Origin: JADLDB01 sp040755835
Lineage (GTDB): Bacteria > Myxococcota > Myxococcia > Myxococcales > Myxococcaceae
Assembly: GCA_040755835.1 (NCBI GenBank)
Contig: JBFMAB010000006.1
Span: 1-64,000 of the forward strand
Length of the DNA stretch: 64,000 nt
Direction of reading: 5' to 3'
The translations under genes were made by a program, and so were the position numbers. Shown here one piece after another: positions 8,693 to 17,625 of the stretch. Numbering within the stretch: position 1 is the stretch's first letter; every line of letters begins with the position of its first letter. Below the pieces are notes generated by a model that saw only the letters and a list, made by a program, of their open reading frames with translations, did not search any database and was not told the origin of the DNA.

Positions 8693-10324
8693 ATGCGCCA
8701 CTCCGTCTGGCCTGCGACCCTCGCGGTGGTGCTGGTGGGGGCCTGCGGCTCGCCGACCCCGCCACCGCCGCCTCCCCCGCCGCCGCCGCAGGTGTTCCTC
8801 ACGGTGGCGGAGCCGACGGTGATCGGCGGGGAGATCAAGGGGCGCGTCAACGTGAGCGGCTGCACCGACGTCACGCAGGTGCAGATCCTCCAGGCCGGCA
8901 CCTTCCTCGCCGACGCGAACTACACGAAGAGCCCGACGGACTTCACGCTGCCCGCGTCGCTCTTCTCGAACCTGTACTCGAAGCTGGGCATCGCGGCGTC
9001 GCTCACGCTGACCGCCAGGGTCGTCTGCGCCGACGGGCGCACCAACACCTCGCAGCCGGTGGGTGTCCGCTTCTTCCCGGTGGCCAGCAAGCTGAGCCTC
9101 GGCGGTACTCAGGTGTTGCCCGACGCCTTCGTGGCCGAAGGCGGCCTGGGCGGCTCGCCGACGACGTTCCTCGGCTGCGTGGGCACCAACATCGGCACCG
9201 CGCTCGGCCGGGTGAACACCAACGGGGAGATCATCGCCTACAACGACAGCATTCCGTACGCCTGCAGCTACGATACGGAGATCAGCGAGCGCAGCCCGGT
9301 GACGGGCACGCGGTGGGTGATGCAGCCCAACGTAGGCGCCTACGCGGTCGACTCGGGCCTCAACGTGACGGCCTTCGTCGAAGGCAAGTTCCAGCGCATG
9401 GGCGTCGCGCGCGACGGCAGCGGCATCTTTTGGTCCGACATCACCGGCAGCAACACGACGCCGGTGGCGGCCAAGCTGAACCCCATGGGTGGCGCGAACC
9501 CGGTGCAGTGGGTGAAGCCCGCCGCCGGCTTCATCAACTCGACGCCCGTCGTCAACGAGGGCGACCAGACGGTGATTCTGTCCACCTGGCAGTTCGACAT
9601 CGGGACGCGCGTCGGGAAGATCGTCGTCTTCAAGTACAACTTCTTCACCGGGGACCTGGTGAACGGCGTCGGCAACCCGCAGGGCCCGCCGGTCGTTTTC
9701 CAGCAGAACTTCCCCGAGCTCAATCAGCCGATCACCCCGTACGCCGCGCTCAACCGCGACGGCAGAATCATCGTGCTCCCGCTCTTGTCAGTGGACGTCT
9801 CGGGCACCGTGCGCACGACGATCCTCGCGTGCTCGACGAGCCCCATGGGCAGCCAATGCACCGGGACCGACCGCCGGTGGACGGGCCGCACCTTCGACGG
9901 CGTGGTGAACCTCATCGTTCCCTTCAGCGCGGGGAACTACTACGCGGCCGTCGGACCGTACCAGGCGTGGTTCCTCGACGCGCAGACGGGCGCGGTGAAG
10001 AACCTGGGGGAGCAGCCGCTGCGGCCCTCGGGCAGCCTGCAGGTGCTGGGCGTGCAGCCGGGCCTCGGCACCGAGTTCTACCTCCTGAACGGGCCGGCCA
10101 GCGAGACGGGCGGCACCTACCCGATGGAGATCGTCGCCACCGACAAGCCCGAGGACGGCGAGCTGTGGCGCTTCGACAGGGGCAGCGGCGAGTCGCCGGT
10201 CGCCGGCGTCTACCTGGCCGTCGACGACGCCGCGCAGGCGTGGCTCCGCGTCGGGCCCGACCAGGTGAAGCCGCTCACCAACCAGGAGTACCGCGCGGCG
10301 CGCGGGCCGACGCCGATTCCGTAG
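8693..10324 (+). CDS. Putative outer-membrane/periplasmic lipoprotein, unknown function
   Basis: A 543-residue lipoprotein. The signal peptide ends in the lipobox LVGAC with lipidated Cys18, followed by a run of ten prolines (23-32). Residues 33-130 look like a beta-sandwich (LTVAEPTVIGGEIKGRVNVSGC). The rest contains repeated beta-rich blocks (residues about 140-500) reminiscent of a beta-propeller, though I could not assign a family. The start is 3 nt after the stop of the OmpA-family gene, so the two form an operon and may act together at the cell surface. Its stop lies 3 nt from the convergent tlyA stop. Confidence 0.8.
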   Translation: MRHSVWPATLAVVLVGACGSPTPPPPPPPPPPQVFLTVAEPTVIGGEIKGRVNVSGCTDVTQVQILQAGTFLADANYTKSPTDFTLPASLFSNLYSKLGIAASLTLTARVVCADGRTNTSQPVGVRFFPVASKLSLGGTQVLPDAFVAEGGLGGSPTTFLGCVGTNIGTALGRVNTNGEIIAYNDSIPYACSYDTEISERSPVTGTRWVMQPNVGAYAVDSGLNVTAFVEGKFQRMGVARDGSGIFWSDITGSNTTPVAAKLNPMGGANPVQWVKPAAGFINSTPVVNEGDQTVILSTWQFDIGTRVGKIVVFKYNFFTGDLVNGVGNPQGPPVVFQQNFPELNQPITPYAALNRDGRIIVLPLLSVDVSGTVRTTILACSTSPMGSQCTGTDRRWTGRTFDGVVNLIVPFSAGNYYAAVGPYQAWFLDAQTGAVKNLGEQPLRPSGSLQVLGVQPGLGTEFYLLNGPASETGGTYPMEIVATDKPEDGELWRFDRGSGESPVAGVYLAVDDAAQAWLRVGPDQVKPLTNQEYRAARGPTPIP

Positions 10325-10327
10325 ACG

Positions 10328-11062
10328 TCATCGGCGGCGGGCGACGAGCAGCGCCTCGACGTTCCCCGCGGGCCCGGGCACCGGCGAGTCGACGATCCCC
10401 AGCACCTCGAGGCCTTCGCGGCGCACGAAGTCGGCGATGCCGTCGATCGCCGCCTGCCGCGCCGCCGCGTCGCGCACCACCCCGCCCTTGTCGATGCGCT
10501 CGGGCCCCACCTCGAACTGCGGCTTCACCAGCGCGACGAGGAGCCCCTTCGCCGCCAGCTTCTGAAGCACCGCCGGCAACACCAGCCGGAGCGAGATGAA
10601 GCTGACGTCGATGACGACGACGCCGACGGGCTCGGGGAGAGCGTCGTCCGGGAGGTGCCGCGCGTTGACGCGCTCCCGGCTCACCACGCGGGGGTCGACG
10701 CGCAGCTTCTCGTGCAGCTGTCCACGGCCGACGTCGATCGCGTACACCTTCGCGGCGCCCTCCTGCAGCAGGCAGTCGGTGAAGCCGCCGGTGCTGGCGC
10801 CGATGTCCGCGCACACCTGGCCGCGCACGTCGAGGTGGAACGCGTCGATCGCCCCTTTGAGCTTGAGACCTCCGCGGGAGACGTACGGAAGCACCCCGCC
10901 CTTGAGCCGAAGCTCGGCGTCCACCGGCACGCGCGTGCCGGGCTTGTCGATGCGCTGATCGCCCACCACCACCAGCCCCGCGAGGATCAGCGCCTGCGCC
11001 TTCGTCCGCGTCTCCGCGAGGCCGCGCTCCACCACCAGCACGTCGAGGCGCTCCTTCTTCAC
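10328..11062 (-). CDS. tlyA: TlyA-family rRNA 2'-O-methyltransferase
   Basis: A 244-residue protein. The N-terminal S4 RNA-binding domain (KKERLDVLVVERGLAETRTK to about 60) precedes an FtsJ/RrmJ-type methyltransferase domain with the SAM motif CADIGASTGGFTDCLL (about 85-100) and the K-D-K-E-type positions D107, D147 and K176 region (VVVIDVSFISL, LVALVKPQFE). TlyA methylates 16S and/or 23S rRNA cytidines. The older name 'haemolysin A' reflects a misleading heterologous phenotype. The GTG start at 11062 overlaps the dxs stop as GTGA, which fixes the start and implies translational coupling. This is the last gene of the xseA-xseB-ispA-dxs-tlyA block. Confidence 0.92.
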   Translation of the reverse strand: MKKERLDVLVVERGLAETRTKAQALILAGLVVVGDQRIDKPGTRVPVDAELRLKGGVLPYVSRGGLKLKGAIDAFHLDVRGQVCADIGASTGGFTDCLLQEGAAKVYAIDVGRGQLHEKLRVDPRVVSRERVNARHLPDDALPEPVGVVVIDVSFISLRLVLPAVLQKLAAKGLLVALVKPQFEVGPERIDKGGVVRDAAARQAAIDGIADFVRREGLEVLGIVDSPVPGPAGNVEALLVARRR

Positions 11063-12783
11063 CGGCCGAGCACCTCGCGGGCGGCGCGCGCGAGGCCCTC
11101 TGCGTCCAGCCCCAGCGTCGCCCGCTGTGAGCGCGCCTCGCCGTGTGGCACGAAGCGATCCCCCGGCAGCGCCACCACGCGCACCCGCTGGGAGACGCCC
11201 CGCGCCGCGAGCAGCTCCAGCACGGCCGCGCCGAGGCCACCGCGCTCGGTGCCCTCCTCCACCGTCACCAGCGGCGCGCGCGCGGCGGCCAGCACCGCCG
11301 CCTCGTCGAGCGGCAGGCGCCGCGCGTCCAGCACCGCCCACGACGGCTCGTCTGCCGCTGCCTCCAGCGCCGAGAGCGACGCCGGCCCCAGGCCCACGAA
11401 GGTGAGCGCCGGCGCGTCGACGCGCTTCAGCCAGCGCGCGCCGCCCGGCTCGCACACCGGCAGCCCCGCGCCCTGCGGCAGCGTCCCCCGGGGGAAGCGG
11501 ATCGCCACCGGGCCGCCCGCCGCCAGCGCCTCGTCCAGCATTGCGGGGAGATCGCCGCCGTCGACCGCCGCCAGCAGCGTCACCCCCGGCACCGCGCGCA
11601 GGAAGCTCACGTCGAAGGCGCCCTGGTGCGTCGCGCCGTCGGCGCCGACGAGCCCCGCGCGGTCGACCGCCAGCACCACCGGCAGGCCCGGCAGCGCGAC
11701 GTCGTGTACCAGCTGGTCGTACGCGCGCTGAAGAAACGTCGAGTAGATGCACACCACCGGCCTCAGGCCCGCGTGCGCCAGCCCGGCGGCGAAGGTGATC
11801 GCGTGCTGCTCGGCGATGCCCACGTCGTAGACACGGGACGGGAAGCGCGCCTTGAGCGCCTGGAGGCTGCTGCCTTCGAGCATCGCGGGGGTGATGGCCA
11901 CGACGCGCGGATCGTCCGAGAGCTTCCTCTCCAGCGCCTCGGCGAAGGCGTCGCTGAAGGTGGCGTGGCCATGCCGGGAACGCACCAGCTTCCCGTCGCG
12001 CCACTCGTACGGGCCCATCGCGTGGCCACGCGTACGGGCGTCGGCCTCGGCGGGCGCGAAGCCGCGGCCCTTCTGCGTCACCACGTGCACCACCACCGGC
12101 CTCTGGCAGCGGCGCGCCTGCCTCAGCGCCTCCACCAGCGCCGCGAGGTCGTGCCCGTCCGCCGGGCCCAGGTACACGAAGCCGAGCGCCTCGAAGAAAC
12201 GCCGCGCGTCCGCGCGCAGCAGCCGCTGCACCGCGCCCACGTTGGGCGAGATGCTCATGCCGTTGTCGTTGAGCACCACCTTGAGCGGCGCCGCGCCGTG
12301 GCCCACGTTGTTGAGGCCTTCGAACGTCAGCCCGCCGGTGAGCGCCCCGTCGCCGACGATGGCCACGACGTCGCCCGGCTGGCCCTGCACGCGCTTCGCC
12401 TCGAGAATCCCGAGCGCCGCGGACACGGCCGTGCACGCGTGGCCCGCCTGGAAGGCGTCGTGCTCGCTCTCCTTCGGATCGAGGAAGGGCGCCACGCCGC
12501 CTTCCTGCCGCAGCGTGTGCATCCGTTCGCGCCGGCCGGTCAGCAGCTTGTGGGCGTAGGCCTGGTGCCCGACGTCGAAGACGAGGCGGTCGACGGGTGA
12601 CTTGAAGACGCGGTGCAGCGCGACGATCAGCTCGACGGCGCCCAGCGACGCGCCGAGGTGCCCCCCGACGCGCCCGCAGATCTCGATGATCTCCGCGCGC
12701 AGCTCCTCGCACAGCACCGGGAGGTCCGCCTCGGGCAGCGCCCGCAGCGCCTTCGGCGAGTCGATGCGATCGAAAAGGCCCAT
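11059..12783 (-). CDS. dxs: 1-deoxy-D-xylulose-5-phosphate synthase
   Basis: Thiamine-diphosphate enzyme of the MEP isoprenoid pathway that condenses pyruvate with glyceraldehyde 3-phosphate to DXP. Visible motifs are GRVGGHLGASLGAVEL (near 38), the ThDP/Mg site GDGALTGG followed by LNDN (about 143-173), GHACTAVS, and the catalytic-Glu region DVGIAEQHA (about 326). The transketolase pyrimidine and C-terminal domains follow. At 574 residues it is shorter than the usual ~620. The shortening appears to lie in the linker regions and not in the catalytic motifs. It is coupled to tlyA by a 4-nt overlap and lies 13 nt downstream of ispA, which supplies the next enzyme class in the pathway. Confidence 0.95.
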   Translation of the reverse strand: MGLFDRIDSPKALRALPEADLPVLCEELRAEIIEICGRVGGHLGASLGAVELIVALHRVFKSPVDRLVFDVGHQAYAHKLLTGRRERMHTLRQEGGVAPFLDPKESEHDAFQAGHACTAVSAALGILEAKRVQGQPGDVVAIVGDGALTGGLTFEGLNNVGHGAAPLKVVLNDNGMSISPNVGAVQRLLRADARRFFEALGFVYLGPADGHDLAALVEALRQARRCQRPVVVHVVTQKGRGFAPAEADARTRGHAMGPYEWRDGKLVRSRHGHATFSDAFAEALERKLSDDPRVVAITPAMLEGSSLQALKARFPSRVYDVGIAEQHAITFAAGLAHAGLRPVVCIYSTFLQRAYDQLVHDVALPGLPVVLAVDRAGLVGADGATHQGAFDVSFLRAVPGVTLLAAVDGGDLPAMLDEALAAGGPVAIRFPRGTLPQGAGLPVCEPGGARWLKRVDAPALTFVGLGPASLSALEAAADEPSWAVLDARRLPLDEAAVLAAARAPLVTVEEGTERGGLGAAVLELLAARGVSQRVRVVALPGDRFVPHGEARSQRATLGLDAEGLARAAREVLGR

Positions 12784-12796
12784 GCCTTCGGGCGTG

Positions 12797-13702
12797 TCAG
12801 TTCGAGCGATCGACGGTGTACCGCGCGAGCGCCGCCAGCGGCCCCGGCTCCGGCTCGAGCGCCTTCACCGCGTCGATCGCCCGCGCGACGTGCTCCTGCG
12901 CCATCTGCTTCGACCGCTCGAGGCCCACCACGGCGGGGAACGTGTGCCGGCCCGCCGCCGCGTCGGCGCCGGTGGGCTTGCCCATGACCTCCGCCGACGC
13001 CGTGACGTCGAGGATGTCGTCGGCGATCTGGAACGCAAGGCCGATCGCATCGCCGTAGATCTCCGCGGCCTGCAGGGCTGCCTCGTCGCCGCGCCCGGCG
13101 ATGACCCCCATGCGGCAGGCCGCCTTGATGAGCGCACCCGTCTTCATGCGGTGGAGCCGCACGAGGTAATCGAGCTGCGCCGGCCGATCCTCGGCGATGT
13201 CCAACACCTGCCCGCCCACCATGCCGCCCGCGCCCGCCGCGAGCGCCAGCTCCGACACCAGCCGGCCCCGCACGGCCTGCTCGGCTTCGGGCCCGGTGGC
13301 GAGCAGCGTGAAGGCGTCGGTGAGCAGCGCGTCGCCCGCGAGGATCGCCATCGCCTCACCGTACACCTTGTGGTTGGTCGGCCGGCCGCGGCGCAGATCG
13401 TCATCGTCCATCGCCGGGAGATCGTCGTGGACCAGCGAGTAGGTGTGAATGCATTCGAGCGCGCAGGCCGCGTCGTTGGCCGGCTCGCCGCCGCCATTCG
13501 AAGCCCGCGCCGTCGCGTCGGCGAACGCGAGGCACAGCACCGGGCGCAGGCGCTTGCCGCCGTCGAGCAGCGAGTACCGCATCGCCTCGGCCAGCTTCGC
13601 AGGGCTGCGCTTGCCGATCGCATCCATGCGGGAGGCGAGCAATGCCTCCACGCGCTGCTGCTGCGCCGGCAACCACGACTCGAGCTTGAAGGTCGACATC
13701 AC
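12797..13702 (-). CDS. ispA: Polyprenyl (farnesyl/geranylgeranyl) diphosphate synthase
   Basis: A 301-residue trans-isoprenyl diphosphate synthase that elongates DMAPP with IPP. Both aspartate-rich motifs are intact: the first as DDLPAMDDDDLRRGRPT (about 94-110) and the second as QIADDILD (about 225-232). GKRLRPVL (49-56) binds the IPP pyrophosphate. The five residues before the first motif are YSLVH, so no bulky aromatic directly blocks the pocket; product length (C15 or C20) cannot be decided by eye. A second Met directly follows the first. It lies between xseB and dxs, a conserved bacterial neighbourhood. Confidence 0.93.
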   Translation of the reverse strand: MMSTFKLESWLPAQQQRVEALLASRMDAIGKRSPAKLAEAMRYSLLDGGKRLRPVLCLAFADATARASNGGGEPANDAACALECIHTYSLVHDDLPAMDDDDLRRGRPTNHKVYGEAMAILAGDALLTDAFTLLATGPEAEQAVRGRLVSELALAAGAGGMVGGQVLDIAEDRPAQLDYLVRLHRMKTGALIKAACRMGVIAGRGDEAALQAAEIYGDAIGLAFQIADDILDVTASAEVMGKPTGADAAAGRHTFPAVVGLERSKQMAQEHVARAIDAVKALEPEPGPLAALARYTVDRSN

Positions 13703-13750
13703 GTCACTCCACGGGGAGAGGGTGCTTCAGAGGAAAACGGGCCGCCGTCG

Positions 13751-14083
13751 CTAGAACGGAACGTCGTCGTCATCGGCGGGCGGCGGGGCAGGCCGGCGCT
13801 GGGCGCCGCCGCGCGCGGGGGCCTGGGGCGCCGCGGGCGCGTCGGGCGTCTCGGGCACCTTCAGCGGGGCGGTGCGGCCGTCCTCTGACACCAGCTGCTC
13901 GATTCGCTTCTCCGCGTCGAGGAGCAGTTTCTCGCCCTGCTTCACCAGCTGGATGCCCTCGGCGAAGCGCTCGAGCGAGTCCTCGAGCGACAGCTCGCCG
14001 CCCTCCAGCGCCTCGACGATCTCCTGGAGCCGCTCGACCACCTGCCCGTACTGGCCGCGGCCCGTCTGTTTCTCTTTCGCCAC
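13751..14083 (-). CDS. xseB: Exonuclease VII small subunit with SSB-like acidic tail
   Basis: Small subunit of exonuclease VII, which with XseA degrades single-stranded DNA to oligonucleotides. Residues about 10-70 are the conserved helical hairpin (VERLQEIVEALEGGELSLED, FAEGIQLVKQGEKLL). At 110 residues it is longer than the usual ~80 because of a Pro/Ala-rich extension ending in DDDDVPF. That tip closely resembles the C-terminal protein-docking tip of single-stranded DNA-binding protein (SSB). The GTG start at 14083 lies 15 nt from the xseA stop. The tail's role is inference. Confidence 0.9.
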   Translation of the reverse strand: MAKEKQTGRGQYGQVVERLQEIVEALEGGELSLEDSLERFAEGIQLVKQGEKLLLDAEKRIEQLVSEDGRTAPLKVPETPDAPAAPQAPARGGAQRRPAPPPADDDDVPF

Positions 14084-14098
14084 GAGGGGGCCTCTACC

Positions 14099-15835
14099 CT
14101 ACTTCGCGCCCGGCTTGGAACCGGTGACGCGCGCCGTGAGCTCGCCCTCGCCCAGGCGAACCCGGACGCCATCGCCCACCGCCACCTCGCCGGCGCGGCG
14201 CACCACGTGCCCGTCGTCGGCCTTCGAGACGATCGCGTAGCCGCGGCCCAGCACCTTGAGCGGGCTGAGCGCGTCGAGCCGCTGCGTGAGCGAAAGGAGG
14301 CGCTGCCGCTCCGATCCGAGCCGCGCCCTCGCCAGGGCGGGCAGCCGCACGGCGTCGTGGGCCAGCGCCTGGCGCGCGTGGCGGACGGCCGGCCGCGGTG
14401 AGCAGCGCTCGAGCTCCAATGACAACCGCGCCAGCGTCGCGCGCTCCTCGCGCAGCGTGCGCTGCCCGGCCACCAGCAGCCGCCGCTCCAGCGCCTCGAA
14501 GGCCTCGCGGCGCGCGTCCAGCTGGGCCTGCGGCCGGGCGAGTTGGAGCCGGCTGGCCAGCCCCTCGATCGCCTCGTGGCCCTCGCGCACCACGCGGCGC
14601 AACACGCGGGCCATGCGATCGGCCGCCTCCGCGAGGTGCAGCCGCTGGCCCGACAGCGCGCGGCGGGGATCGCCCAGCTCGCCCTTCAGCGCCCGGAGGT
14701 GCGCGCGGTGGCCCTGCACCGCCTTCTGCAGCGCCCGGACGAGGCGCGCGCGTGAGGTGGCCAGCTGCAGCTCGAGCTCGGCCAGCACCGGCGCCACGGC
14801 CTCGGCCGCGGCGCTGGGCGTGGGCGCGCGCACGTCCGCCACGAGGTCCGCCAGCGTGGTGTCGATCTCGTGCCCGACGGCGGACACCACCGGCACCTTC
14901 GCCTCGAAGATGGCGCGGGCGACCGGCTCCTCGTTGAAGGTCCACAGGTCGTCCACGCTGCCGCCGCCGCGGGTGACGACGATGACGTCGACGTCCGTGC
15001 GCGCGAGCGCCTTCAACGCACGGCGCAGCTCGGTGGCCGCGCCTTCGCCCTGCACGCGCGCGTCCGCCACCAGCACCGGCAGCCGCGGGTGCCGGCGGTG
15101 CAGCACCTTGAGGAAGTCGCGCAGGGCCGCGCCCGAGATGCTGGTGACGACGCCGATCCGCCGCGGCAAGAGCGGAAGCTCGAGCCGGGGCTTGGTGCGC
15201 TTCTCGCCGATGAGGCCTTCCGCCGCGAGCTTCGCCTTGAGCTGCTCGAAGGCGAGCGCCCGCGCGCCGACGCCCTCGGGCTCGACGCGCTGCGCGATGA
15301 GGCTGTAGCGGCCTTGCGCCGCGTAGATGTCGAGCGATCCCTCGATGACGACGGCCAGCCCGTCCTTCAGCTCGAACTTGAGGCGTTGCGCCGCGCTGGC
15401 CCACAGCTTCACGTCGACGGCCGAGCGCTCGTCCTTGATGGCGAAGTACAGGTGGCCGCGCGCGTTGGGGCCGCGGAAGCCCGACACCTCGCCGCGCACC
15501 AGCACCCGCGCGAAGGACGGCTCCACGAGCTCCTTGAGCTGCCAGGTCAACTCCGAGACGGACAGCACCTTCGGCTCGGCGCGCGGCATCCGCCACGCGG
15601 GCACGCGCGCAGGTGTTCCTGCCGGCGGGGCGACGGCCGGCGGCGCTCGCGACGGAGCCGCCGGGGGCGCGGGCGCGCGAACGGATTCCGGAGGCGGCAC
15701 GAGCTCGGGCTGGCGGGCTGGCGGCTCGACGGGCACCGAGGCCCCGGACCTCACGGGCGTGGCGCTCTGCTTCACCCCGGCGCGACGGGGCTCAGGCGCC
15801 GGCGGCGGCCCGCCGAACAGGTCCTGCTGCTTCAC
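14099..15835 (-). CDS. xseA: Exonuclease VII large subunit
   Basis: Catalytic subunit of exonuclease VII. A Pro/Ala-rich extension of about 90 residues precedes the N-terminal OB-fold (LSVSELTWQLKELVE, then RVLVRGEVSGFRGPNARGHLYFAIKDE). The catalytic region follows (RIGVVTSISGAALRDFL, VIVVTRGGGSVDDLWTFNEE, VSAVGHEIDTTLADLVADVRAPTPSAAAE), then a long coiled coil and the terminal LGRGYAIV segment. At 578 residues it is longer than the E. coli-type ~450 because of the N-terminal extension. The GTG start at 15835 overlaps the stop of the FHA gene as GTGA. An open frame further upstream is antisense-free but lacks any family match. Confidence 0.93.
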   Translation of the reverse strand: MKQQDLFGGPPPAPEPRRAGVKQSATPVRSGASVPVEPPARQPELVPPPESVRAPAPPAAPSRAPPAVAPPAGTPARVPAWRMPRAEPKVLSVSELTWQLKELVEPSFARVLVRGEVSGFRGPNARGHLYFAIKDERSAVDVKLWASAAQRLKFELKDGLAVVIEGSLDIYAAQGRYSLIAQRVEPEGVGARALAFEQLKAKLAAEGLIGEKRTKPRLELPLLPRRIGVVTSISGAALRDFLKVLHRRHPRLPVLVADARVQGEGAATELRRALKALARTDVDVIVVTRGGGSVDDLWTFNEEPVARAIFEAKVPVVSAVGHEIDTTLADLVADVRAPTPSAAAEAVAPVLAELELQLATSRARLVRALQKAVQGHRAHLRALKGELGDPRRALSGQRLHLAEAADRMARVLRRVVREGHEAIEGLASRLQLARPQAQLDARREAFEALERRLLVAGQRTLREERATLARLSLELERCSPRPAVRHARQALAHDAVRLPALARARLGSERQRLLSLTQRLDALSPLKVLGRGYAIVSKADDGHVVRRAGEVAVGDGVRVRLGEGELTARVTGSKPGAK

Positions 15836-17601
15836 TGCTTCTGAAGCTCCGCGAGCCGCGTCGAGGCCTTCTGGTGATACTCGTCGTCGTTGGGCGTCAT
15901 GTTCATGACGTCCTTGAACAGGCGGATCGCCTCGTCCGGCTGCGTGTCCTTGAGCTGGTAGCCGCGCAGGTACACTTCCCTGGCCTGCGAGCGCGCCTCG
16001 TTCACGAGCGCCTGCGCGCCGACGTGCGCGGGGTCGGCCTCGAGCACCTTGCGCGCGAGGTCGATCGCCCGGCTCCAGTTGCCGGTCGTCTTCATCTGCG
16101 ACGCCTTCACGAAGAGCTTCGACACCAGCTGCGTGCGGATCTGCTTGGAGAGATCGCTCGACTCGCCGCCGGCGATCTTCTTGTCGAGCGCGTAGAGCGC
16201 GATGAGGTCGTTCTCGTTGAGGCTCTCGAGCCGCTTGCTCTTCGCCTCGAACTCCTTCAGCTGTGCCTCGAGTTGCCGGCACTGGGCGTGTTTGTTGGCA
16301 CAGGCCTGGGCGAGCGACATGGCGCCGGAGGCGTCGCCGTTCTTGAAGCGCTGCTGCACCTCGACCCAGGGGCGATCGGGTGGCGGCGGCGCGATGGTCG
16401 GATTTTTGATCCGGTAGATCGCCGTGTCGGCCGTCTTCTGCATCTCCTTCGACTCGCGGTCCTCCGGGCGAGCCTCGAGGAGGTCGTCGACGATCGCCTT
16501 GAGCTGCTCCATCCTGGCGAGGTCGCTGGCGAACGGCAACAGCGCACGGGCCTCGCCGAGCCGCTCGGCGAAGCGGGCGTCGAGCGCGTTCTTCGCTTCC
16601 CGCACGGCGTTCTCCTGGGTGGTGGTCTTCACCGCCAGCAACGCCTTCGACGCCTTCCCCAACTCCCCGGCCTTGATGGCCGCCCTGGCGTCGGCGAGCA
16701 GCTTTTGGACGGGGATCTCCCGGTCGGCGATCTCCAGGTAGTTGGCCACCTGCTTGGCCTCGTACTCAGGATCCAGCTCGACCATCTCGACCAGCCTGGC
16801 CTTCGCGTCCGCCCAGTTGCCGGCGCGCACGAGATCCTTCGCGTCCTTGAACATCGCGGCCATCTCGGCCTCGTGCTCGCGCTGCTTCTTGAGCGCGATC
16901 GCCTGCGCGGCCTTGCGCTTGTTGTCGATCGCCTTCCAGCCAACGAGGAGCGCCAGCACCACCACCAGGCCGCCGCCGACGCCGATGAAGAGCTTCCGTT
17001 TCTTCTGCCGCAGCGCCTCCGGGTCCTCCTGCATGCGCGAGGTGCGCACCGGGCGGCCACGGCCGGTCGAGCGCTCGACGGGCCCACCGTTTCGCGCGGT
17101 GCGGACGGGCGCGCGCCGCGAAGGCGCCGGCGCGTCGTCCTCGGCCTGCGAGGCGCCCACCCCGGCCGAGCCGCCGCCCGCGTCGAAGCGCAGCTCGCTG
17201 TCGCCGAGGCGGATCACGTCGCCGTCGGAGAGTTCCGTCTCGTCGGCCACGGCTTCACCGTTGAGCAAGGTGCCGTTGCCGGACCCCAGGTCGCTCACCG
17301 CCCAGCCGTCGCCGGACTTCCGCAGCAGAGCGTGCTTGCGCGACACCGACGTGTCCGGAATCGACACCGGGTTGTCGGCGGCGCGGCCAATCACCACCTC
17401 GTCGCCCTCGAGCACGAACTCCTGCCCCGACGACGGGCCCGCCTCGCAGATCAGCTTCGCCTGGGGCTGCGGCGCGCGGCGCGCGGCGGGCCGGGCGGCC
17501 GAGACGGAGCCGGTGCGGCGCGGCACCCCGGCGGCGCGCGCGACGCCCGTGGCCCCGGAGGTGGGGCGGCGACGGGGCGGCTGATTGGACGGAGGCGGCA
17601 T
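15832..17601 (-). CDS. FHA-domain membrane protein with TPR-like C-terminal region
   Basis: A 589-residue protein. A basic, Pro-rich N-terminus leads to an FHA phosphothreonine-binding domain (about 48-140: GR at 72-73, SVSRKH at 85-90, GSGNGTLLN at 107-115). A linker follows, then one membrane helix (about 204-222), and a helical, TPR-like region to the end (for example NWSRAIDLARKVLEADPAHV). Topology predicts a cytosolic FHA and an extracytoplasmic helical domain. The stop overlaps xseA and the start lies 24 nt after tadC, so it belongs to the Tad run and may link Ser/Thr phosphorylation to the pilus or secretion machine. Confidence 0.85.
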   Translation of the reverse strand: MPPPSNQPPRRRPTSGATGVARAAGVPRRTGSVSAARPAARRAPQPQAKLICEAGPSSGQEFVLEGDEVVIGRAADNPVSIPDTSVSRKHALLRKSGDGWAVSDLGSGNGTLLNGEAVADETELSDGDVIRLGDSELRFDAGGGSAGVGASQAEDDAPAPSRRAPVRTARNGGPVERSTGRGRPVRTSRMQEDPEALRQKKRKLFIGVGGGLVVVLALLVGWKAIDNKRKAAQAIALKKQREHEAEMAAMFKDAKDLVRAGNWADAKARLVEMVELDPEYEAKQVANYLEIADREIPVQKLLADARAAIKAGELGKASKALLAVKTTTQENAVREAKNALDARFAERLGEARALLPFASDLARMEQLKAIVDDLLEARPEDRESKEMQKTADTAIYRIKNPTIAPPPPDRPWVEVQQRFKNGDASGAMSLAQACANKHAQCRQLEAQLKEFEAKSKRLESLNENDLIALYALDKKIAGGESSDLSKQIRTQLVSKLFVKASQMKTTGNWSRAIDLARKVLEADPAHVGAQALVNEARSQAREVYLRGYQLKDTQPDEAIRLFKDVMNMTPNDDEYHQKASTRLAELQKQ

Positions 17602-17625
17602 CGTGTATTCCCGTGGGACGGCGGA

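Noticed and set aside
6392..8701. Long minus-strand open frame opposite the OmpA-family gene
   Set aside because: Composition (Arg, His, Leu, Gly) is that of an antisense shadow; the plus-strand gene has a signal peptide and OmpA domain.
13714..13730. Possible fifth copy of the interspersed palindromic repeat between xseB and ispA
   Set aside because: Only one arm (GGGGAGAGGG) is present; no partner arm is found.
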